NCBI RefSeq assembly: GCF_938018035.1
Contig: NZ_CALIJF010000164.1
Span: 1 to 11,215, forward strand
DNA: 11,215 nucleotides
Source: an uncultured Campylobacter sp.
Lineage (GTDB): Bacteria > Campylobacterota > Campylobacteria > Campylobacterales > Campylobacteraceae
Direction: 5' to 3'
The notes below the pieces were generated by a model, which made no database searches, was not told the DNA's origin, and saw only the letters and a list, made by a program, of their open reading frames with translations. Shown piece by piece: positions 6,466 to 11,215 of the stretch (positions are counted from its first letter, which is position 1; every line of letters starts with the position of its first letter). Both the position numbers and the translations under genes were made by a program.

Positions 6466-7599
6466 TCATTCCCTTAATAGATTCGCTAAATTCGGATTCA
6501 GCGCCTTTTTGATCGGATAGTAGCTTGCCGCGAGCGCAAAAATCAGGCTCAGCGCGACCGCCGCAAAGAGGCTAATCAGCCTAAAATCCACGCTGCTTGA
6601 AAATATCAGATGCCCTAGTAAGATCGCGAGCAGGTATCCCACGAATACTCCCGCTAGCGAGCCTGCGACGCAGACGGTTAAAATTTCGCTCAGGATTAGG
6701 TGGAGCAAATTTTGTTTGCTCGCGCCGATTGCGCGGATGAGTGCGAACTCTTTGATACGCGAAAGCAGGATCGAGCTAAGGCTCGTGTTGATGCAGACCG
6801 AGGTGATCAGAAGGATCGTAATGCCGATAAGAAGCATCAAAAGCTTGATTTTGTTTAAGATGATGCCCTGGGTCTTGGATACCTTGCCGATCGGTGCGAA
6901 GCTCATCTGCGCATCGCTTAGGCTCTTTGAAATTTCGCTAAGCTGCTTAAAATCGCCGCTTACGATCGCTTCTGCGTAATTTACCTGCGCAGGCTGATTT
7001 AAAATTTTTTGCGCTAGCGGCAGCGAGATTAACAGCATGCCGTCCTCTTTCTGCCCGTCATAGACGATGCCTTTTATCTTTACCTTACTCGTTTCGTTTG
7101 AGCCGATCGGCGTGATCTCGATACTATCGCCGAGCTTCGCGCCCAAAAGCTTAGCAAGATCCTGCCCGATGAGTGCGTTTTTATCGTCGAAATCTACGCC
7201 TATAAACGAGCCCTCTTTAAGATCCAAAAACGGCATAGTATCGCGCAGAGAGGAGAAATTTACGCCCATGATGATGCCTGAGTTTACGCCTAAATTTGCG
7301 CTGCCGAAAAGATATTTATTCGCGCTTTTTAGAGCTGGAATTTTAGCAAATTTCGCATCGAGCGCTGCTTCGTCCATATGGGAATTTTCTAAATTTGCGG
7401 GGCTTACGATTAAATTTGCGCCGTAGCTGTTTAACTCGCTGGCGACCTTTTTATCGATGTCGGCGTAGATATTTACGAACGCCGCGCAAACTGCGCTGCC
7501 TAGCATGATCGCGACGAAAATCACGAAGCTGCGGATGCCGCTGTTGATGATACTTTTAAAGATCGCGCCTCTGAAAAACGCGCCGTTATTTCCTACCAT
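6466..7599 (-). CDS. MacB/FtsX-type ABC permease of the P19 iron locus (second permease)
   Basis: A 377-residue inner-membrane permease with the four-helix MacB/LolC layout: TM1 about residues 22-45, an extracytoplasmic domain of about 200 residues, then three helices at about 252-275, 300-329 and 340-362. The cytoplasmic coupling segment after TM2 carries the FtsX-family pattern EFALIRAIGAS (285-295). Just after TM1 it has VASELNSYGANLIVSP, closely matching VAKELRSYGSNIVVLP of the neighbouring permease, so the two are paralogues that probably form a heterodimer with the ATPase. The ATG overlaps the end of the upstream permease gene by 14 bases and is preceded by a strong GGAGGTG ribosome site. 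It corresponds to Cj1662 by order. MacB-type transporters usually act on periplasmic or membrane substrates rather than importing ions, so its exact part in iron uptake is unresolved. Confidence 0.9.
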   Translation of the reverse strand: MVGNNGAFFRGAIFKSIINSGIRSFVIFVAIMLGSAVCAAFVNIYADIDKKVASELNSYGANLIVSPANLENSHMDEAALDAKFAKIPALKSANKYLFGSANLGVNSGIIMGVNFSSLRDTMPFLDLKEGSFIGVDFDDKNALIGQDLAKLLGAKLGDSIEITPIGSNETSKVKIKGIVYDGQKEDGMLLISLPLAQKILNQPAQVNYAEAIVSGDFKQLSEISKSLSDAQMSFAPIGKVSKTQGIILNKIKLLMLLIGITILLITSVCINTSLSSILLSRIKEFALIRAIGASKQNLLHLILSEILTVCVAGSLAGVFVGYLLAILLGHLIFSSSVDFRLISLFAAVALSLIFALAASYYPIKKALNPNLANLLRE

Positions 7600-8830
7600 A
7601 AAGCACCTCCGCAGGCAGTAGCTTGATCACTCCGCGTAGCGGCAGAATCGAGCCGATAATGCAAATAAGAAGTCCAAAAACGATGCTAAGCGGAAAAACC
7701 ATAAGCGAGACGCCGATAAAGGAGCCAAAAATTTGATACGCGATCGCCCAGCTAAGCACGTAGCCCACGACTGCGCCCACGAGTGAGCTTGCTACGCAGA
7801 TGACGAAAATTTCGGCGGCGAACTGGATATAGATCATAAAATTGCTCGCTCCCAGCGCCTTAAGCAAGCCGATCTCCTTTTTGCGCTTGTAAATTTCGCT
7901 GCTTAGCAGGCTCGTGATGCAGATGCTTGAAATCAGCAGAGATAAGATACTTACGACGCCCATTAAATTTTGAATTTTTTTCGTGATGCCGCTTTGAGCT
8001 TCGCTGACGCTAAGCACCGCCTTAGCGGTCGCGTTTGGATACTCCTCGGTGATTTGATATGCGATGGAGCTAACGTATGCTGAGCAGTACCAGGTGTCGT
8101 ATTCTGTGGCGTCTAGATTATCAAGGCTCCTTCTTGCCTTTACGGACAGATCGTCTTCCGGGATCGTCATGGCGCTAACTTCTGCCTTGGCGATGAGGCC
8201 CTCTTTGTGCGTTAGCTTTTGTACCAGCGATAAATTTGCGATCAGCTTTTTGGCTTCATCCTCCGCGCCGTGTAAAATCCCAACGACTTTAACCTCATAA
8301 TCTCCAAGCTTAACCGCATCGCCGATCTTAAGCCCTAGCGCGTCGCCTGCGAGCACCTCATCCTCGGCGCCGTCTTTTACCCACTGCCCCTCTACGCTCC
8401 AAAATGGATAGAGCGAGCGCACGCCCGATCTGAAATCAGGCTCGTCGCTAACGCCCACGTCCTTTTCAAAGTAGGTTCCCACGACGTCGTAATCTCCTGC
8501 GCGGGTAGTTAAAAAAGGCGCAAAGGCGGTGATATTGTTGCGCCAAAAAATTTCTTTGATCTTATGCAGCTCGCTTTCTTTTAAAAAATCATCGTTTTTA
8601 AGCGGAGAGTATTCGCGCCCACCGATCTCGATACTTAGGCTTTGCGAGCGCGGTAGCACTACGATATTTGAGCCGTAGCTGCGTAGCTCCTTAGCGACCT
8701 GATCGCCGATTTTTAGCGTGATATTTAGCATGCAAGCGATCAGCGAGACCGATAAAAATATGGTCAAAAACGCTAGAATTTTGCTATCCCTGGAGTTTAA
8801 AATGGAGGATTTGATGATGCGTAAAAACAT
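7586..8830 (-). CDS. MacB/FtsX-type ABC permease of the P19 iron locus (first permease)
   Basis: A 414-residue inner-membrane permease, paralogous to the following gene. TM1 spans about residues 17-40, followed by the shared VAKELRSYGSNIVVLP motif (45-60), a periplasmic domain of about 225 residues, and three C-terminal helices (about 290-313, 336-364, 376-398). The FtsX-family coupling segment reads KKEIGLLKALGAS (317-329). Its ATG shares one base with the TAA of the DUF2318 gene (TAATG), and AAAGGAG lies about 9 bases upstream, so translation is probably coupled. It corresponds to Cj1661 of the C. jejuni P19 locus. It should pair with the second permease and the ATPase as a heteromeric transporter; the transported substrate (reductant, iron ligand or something else) is not evident from sequence. 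Confidence 0.9.
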   Translation of the reverse strand: MFLRIIKSSILNSRDSKILAFLTIFLSVSLIACMLNITLKIGDQVAKELRSYGSNIVVLPRSQSLSIEIGGREYSPLKNDDFLKESELHKIKEIFWRNNITAFAPFLTTRAGDYDVVGTYFEKDVGVSDEPDFRSGVRSLYPFWSVEGQWVKDGAEDEVLAGDALGLKIGDAVKLGDYEVKVVGILHGAEDEAKKLIANLSLVQKLTHKEGLIAKAEVSAMTIPEDDLSVKARRSLDNLDATEYDTWYCSAYVSSIAYQITEEYPNATAKAVLSVSEAQSGITKKIQNLMGVVSILSLLISSICITSLLSSEIYKRKKEIGLLKALGASNFMIYIQFAAEIFVICVASSLVGAVVGYVLSWAIAYQIFGSFIGVSLMVFPLSIVFGLLICIIGSILPLRGVIKLLPAEVLYGRK

Positions 8831-10248
8831 TATTTAAGCTCCTTTAGCGTGCCGTTTTCATCTACATATCGCTCGGGGTGCGCGGTGAAAGCGTTTGCAT
8901 TCGCTTCGCTTTCAAAAAAGTAGGTGCGTCCGTAGTAAAGATAGCTAAATTTAGAGGTGTTTAAAATTTCTTTTCTACTGACCGGATCGATCACCTTTTT
9001 ATCCACGATCTCCGAGAAATAGGACGCGCCGTCCTCAATCGTCTTAAGCGCGATGACGATATTTTGCCCCTCTAGCTTATAATCCAGCGGGATCGGATTG
9101 CAGCCGCCAAGCTTGCCGACGCTCGGCAAAAATATCCGCACGTTGCAAGCGATGCAGATGAGCTCGTCGCCTTTTTTGATATAGCCCATATCGCCGCAGA
9201 TCGAGCACGCGTCAAAAACCGCGACCGGGGCAAATTTGTCCGTGAAGCGGTTTAGTAGAAAAAACCTGACCTTGTGCCCGTCGTCGGTGACGTAGGCAAA
9301 GCGGTGCAGCTTGCCGTCCTTTACGATGTTTGCATCGATCACGAATTCCGCGCCTTGCGGCTCGATAATCTTAGGCTCATCGATCGTAGGCGGTTTTGAA
9401 GCGACCAAGATATAATAAAGCCCCAAAAAGCTGATTAGAATCCCAAGCGATAAGATCAGGCTAAAATCTCTAAAAATGGCAAATCTGCCCGCTTTAACCT
9501 CTCTAAATTTTATAATGTCCGCTTCGCGAGGCACTCGACTTGGCGCACGAAATGCCGTAAGCAGCGCAATTAGCGCGGCTATAAGGCAAAGAGCTAGCGT
9601 CAGATAGGAGTTGTTGTAATGGATGATTTTAGCGATGACGCTTAGAAACTCGGACGAGCCGATCGCGTTTGAAAGCCCTTCAAAACCCTTCGCAGCTAGC
9701 GCTTTGGGCGCGTCTGCCTGGCGCAGATCAAGGCCCAAAAAGCCGATTTTGGCGATAAAGGCAAACGCCCACGCGATGACGAATGACGCCAGCTTTGCAC
9801 CTCTACTCGCACGCGCTAGAGCTGAGCGATAAATAAAATAGAATAAAATGAGCGCCAGCGCACCTAAAACCGCCATAAAGAGGTTGGTTAGGCTGAAGCT
9901 GTCCAGTAGCTCGCCGGAGAAAATTTTAAAATTCATCCCTATGAAGCGGTATTCAAATCCATACGTGCAACCAAGAGCAAAAAGAACGGAGGCGGTGAGA
10001 TATAATCGCTTAAACTTAAACGCAAGCAGTAGCGCGAGCAGCGCTAAAAGTGCGAGCGCATCAAATACGATCTTGCCCGTATCGGCGTTTGCCGAGCGCG
10101 CAAATGTGCTAAAGCACAGCGCCCCGAATGCAGCTCCCAAAAGCGCGGGCAAAAACGATGCGCTGATAAAGCGCCTGTCGCCCAGATACGCGCTTAAAAA
10201 TGCAAGCGGGAAAAGAGCCAAGCTTATGTGATAAAAAAATATCGTCAT
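8830..10248 (-). CDS. DUF2318 membrane protein with CxxC pairs and a YHS-like tail (P19 iron locus)
   Basis: A 472-residue integral membrane protein matching the Fe-S-membrane/DUF2318 family, Cj1660-like. The first 285 residues are mostly hydrophobic, with about eight or nine predicted helices (for example around 5-20, 31-50, 62-79, 122-141, 152-173, 214-233, 262-283). An extracytoplasmic domain follows with two CxxC pairs, C348/C351 (ACSICG) and C365/C368 (CIACN), plus C383 in GGCNPIPLD: a likely metal or Fe-S/redox site. Residues about 421-461 (DPVSRKEI ... YYGRTYFFESEANANAF ... HPERYV) resemble a YHS domain but without its usual cysteines. The ATG at 10248 has GAGGA upstream. It begins the four-gene coupled block, separated from p19 by 419 bases. 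The family is strictly associated with P19/FTR1 iron uptake in Campylobacter; a role in electron transfer or iron handling is inference. Confidence 0.88.
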   Translation of the reverse strand: MTIFFYHISLALFPLAFLSAYLGDRRFISASFLPALLGAAFGALCFSTFARSANADTGKIVFDALALLALLALLLAFKFKRLYLTASVLFALGCTYGFEYRFIGMNFKIFSGELLDSFSLTNLFMAVLGALALILFYFIYRSALARASRGAKLASFVIAWAFAFIAKIGFLGLDLRQADAPKALAAKGFEGLSNAIGSSEFLSVIAKIIHYNNSYLTLALCLIAALIALLTAFRAPSRVPREADIIKFREVKAGRFAIFRDFSLILSLGILISFLGLYYILVASKPPTIDEPKIIEPQGAEFVIDANIVKDGKLHRFAYVTDDGHKVRFFLLNRFTDKFAPVAVFDACSICGDMGYIKKGDELICIACNVRIFLPSVGKLGGCNPIPLDYKLEGQNIVIALKTIEDGASYFSEIVDKKVIDPVSRKEILNTSKFSYLYYGRTYFFESEANANAFTAHPERYVDENGTLKELK

Positions 10249-10431
10249 TAAAAATCCTCATCGAGCCTAATGCGCATAAATCGCCTATAATCGCTTAAAT
10301 TTTAAAATTTTAAAACCTACGTCGTTTTGTAAATTTTAAAATTTCAAACCCACTCGCAAAAAGTCTGCAGCGATAAGAGCCGCCCGCAAAGAGAAATTTC
10401 GCCACGCTCTTGCTTTGGTTCTGTTTAATCC

Positions 10432-10497
10432 TTGCGGCGCGCTAAATTTAAAATTTTAAAATTTCAAGCCTCTTGAAATTTTAAAATTTTGCCGCAA
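10432..10497. repeat. Nested inverted repeat (19-bp AT stem inside a 7-bp GC stem)
   Basis: The inner arms are 10450-10468 (AAAATTTTAAAATTTCAAG) and 10472-10490 (CTTGAAATTTTAAAATTTT), perfect over 19 bp with a 3-base loop. Outside them TTGCGGC (10432-10438) pairs with GCCGCAA (10491-10497), with an 11-base bulge on the left side. Either strand's RNA could fold into one long stem, and as DNA it could form a cruciform. It might be a miniature mobile or intergenic repeat element, or a bidirectional termination or processing site; the sequence alone does not decide. Confidence 0.75.
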
Positions 10498-10628
10498 CTA
10501 AAAGATTCGTAAGCTTAAACGCATTAAAGCAAAAACGATGCGCTTTGGCTGCGGCGTAATGGCAAATTTAAACGGGCTAAAGTAACCGCCTTAAATTTAA
10601 AGCGCGCGGCTAAACCCAATACCGCTAG

Positions 10629-10658
10629 GGCTCCGCCGAAAACGAACTCGGCGGAGCC
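10629..10658 (-). terminator. Strong hairpin just downstream of p19 (terminator or mRNA 3'-end stabiliser)
   Basis: Arms GGCTCCGCCGA (10629-10639) and TCGGCGGAGCC (10648-10658) are perfectly complementary over 11 bp with an 8-base loop, starting 9 bases past the p19 stop codon. On the minus strand the following bases are CTAGCGGTATTGGG, with no T run, so it is not a textbook intrinsic terminator. It could partly terminate transcription or protect the p19 message from 3' decay, raising P19 relative to the downstream transporter genes. Confidence 0.6.
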
Positions 10659-10667
10659 ATCTATGAT

Positions 10668-11189
10668 TTACTCTTTAGGAGCGCCTGTGTATTGGAAAGT
10701 GTATTTAACCGAGAACGGCTCCCACCATTTGCCTACGCCGGTCGCTTTATCTGCGTGGCGGCCGAATCCGTTGGCGCTTGGATTTTCGATGTTATAGGTT
10801 AGCTCGTAGTTGCCTACACCGTTTACCATCTTGATATTGGCGCCGTAGTGAGGACCGTCGCTAGCTACCATCGGCATGAAATTTCCCTTTTGAATCTTGC
10901 CGGTATCTAGGTTTTTAAGCACGTAAGCGATCTTTAGGTAAGGGATCCACTCGCCCTCGCCAAATCCGTTTGCGTTGCCTTTGATAGCGTGGATATCCGC
11001 CTCAAGGTGGATGTCCGCCTTGCTAGGAGCTAGATCGATGCCTTTAGGCTCCATATCGATAGGCTGAAGATACACAGCAGCGATCTCCATTCCATTTTGC
11101 TCAATCGGCTCGCCGATCGGATGCTCTCCCGCCATTGCTATAACAGAGGCTAGGCTTAGCGCCAACATACCTGAAAAAATCTTTTTCAT
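10668..11189 (-). CDS. p19: P19 periplasmic iron-transport protein (Tpd family)
   Basis: A 173-residue periplasmic metal-binding protein of the P19/FetP (Tp34-like) family, which helps deliver iron under limitation, working with the FTR1-type permease. The N-terminus MKKIFSGMLALSLASVIAMA is a signal peptide, with probable cleavage before GEHPIGEP. The mature part matches P19 closely (NGMEIAAVYLQPIDMEP). The metal-site residues I recall from C. jejuni P19 (H42, E44, M88, D92, H95, H132, mature numbering) all have counterparts: H61, E63, M107, D111, H114 and H145. Spacing between the last two histidines is six residues shorter, from a shortened loop around MVNGVGNYEL. The ATG is preceded by AAGGAG. 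Only 26 bases upstream are in the window, so the promoter, any Fur box and the expected FTR1 gene are out of view. A strong hairpin follows the stop. Confidence 0.95.
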   Translation of the reverse strand: MKKIFSGMLALSLASVIAMAGEHPIGEPIEQNGMEIAAVYLQPIDMEPKGIDLAPSKADIHLEADIHAIKGNANGFGEGEWIPYLKIAYVLKNLDTGKIQKGNFMPMVASDGPHYGANIKMVNGVGNYELTYNIENPSANGFGRHADKATGVGKWWEPFSVKYTFQYTGAPKE

Positions 11190-11215
11190 CTTTTCTCTCC
11201 TTATTAAGATTTGTT
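11190..11215 (-). promoter_or_regulatory. p19 ribosome binding site at the window edge
   Basis: The minus strand reads AATAAGGAGAGAAAAG before the p19 ATG, a strong Shine-Dalgarno (AAGGAG, 6 to 7 bases upstream). The remaining few bases are too short to judge a promoter or operator. Confidence 0.6.

Larger units (their letters stand above)
10249..10667. other. 419-bp non-coding gap within the iron locus
   Basis: I find no credible gene here on either strand. The stretch holds four clusters of AAATTTTAAAATTT words (10297-10315, 10331-10344, 10444-10464, 10476-10490), a large nested inverted repeat (10432-10497) and a strong GC hairpin directly after p19. It shares ACCCACTCGC and GCAAAGAG words with the dnaX/ATPase gap. 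A possible -10 box for the downstream block is TATAGG on the minus strand (10284-10289), a poor match. In C. jejuni the corresponding genes are, as I recall, nearly adjacent, so the gap is notable. No clear Fur box is seen. Confidence 0.7.

Noticed and set aside
9848..10231. 127-codon plus-strand frame opposite the DUF2318 gene
   Set aside because: It is antisense to hydrophobic membrane-helix codons and is typical shadow coding.
10286..10291. Perfect TATAAT on the plus strand in the p19/DUF2318 gap
   Set aside because: No plus-strand gene follows for hundreds of bases; in this AT-word-rich stretch it is probably chance, unless an unannotated RNA starts there.
1..11215. CRISPR array, transposase, phage genes, tRNA or rRNA
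   Set aside because: I looked for regularly spaced repeats, mobile-element proteins and structural RNA signatures on both strands and found none.

Overview
The window looks like chromosomal DNA of a relatively GC-rich Campylobacter, most likely one of the oral species (C. gracilis, C. rectus or C. showae type). Three things point there: the protein sequences (a GyrA whose quinolone-site numbering matches C. jejuni exactly, a P19 periplasmic iron protein, a Campylobacter-type DnaX), the gene order gyrA / ComF-like gene / lipoprotein gene, which as I recall it is also the C. jejuni order, and the abundance of AAATTTTAAAATTT-type words in GC-rich DNA. The species call is inference; no rRNA is present.

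Left block (1-3108, minus strand): the 5' three quarters of gyrA (cut by the window start), preceded by a comF-type phosphoribosyltransferase gene and a small YajG/MapA-like lipoprotein gene that abut with no spacer. A consensus TATAAT sits just after the comF stop, so gyrA probably has its own promoter. The lipoprotein gene and the divergent dnaX share a short AT-rich promoter region (about 3109-3200).

Centre (3201-5285, plus strand): dnaX, the clamp-loader tau/gamma subunit, starting at a TTG with a good Shine-Dalgarno. It has a normal AAA+ core followed by two long low-complexity Ser/Ala/Asn/Lys-rich stretches around a small C-terminal domain. It converges on the next block across a 309-bp gap of degenerate AT/GC words.

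Right block (5595-11189, minus strand, transcribed right to left): most of the P19 iron-uptake locus of Campylobacter. The order is p19 (periplasmic metal-binding protein), a 419-bp non-coding gap, a DUF2318 membrane protein with two CxxC pairs and a Cys-less YHS-like tail, two paralogous MacB/FtsX-type permeases, and their ATPase. The last four genes are tightly coupled (overlaps of 1 and 14 bases, a 1-base gap). The FTR1-type permease expected upstream of p19 would lie beyond the right edge. The two thioredoxin-like genes that close this locus in C. jejuni are absent here: the operon ends at the ATPase and meets dnaX.

The most noteworthy non-coding structures are a perfect 11-bp GC-rich hairpin right behind p19, and in the p19/DUF2318 gap a perfect 19-bp AT inverted repeat nested inside a second inverted repeat. 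I see no phage genes, transposases, CRISPR arrays or tRNAs, and no clearly undescribed system. The unusual points are variations on a known iron-uptake locus plus uncharacterised intergenic repeats.
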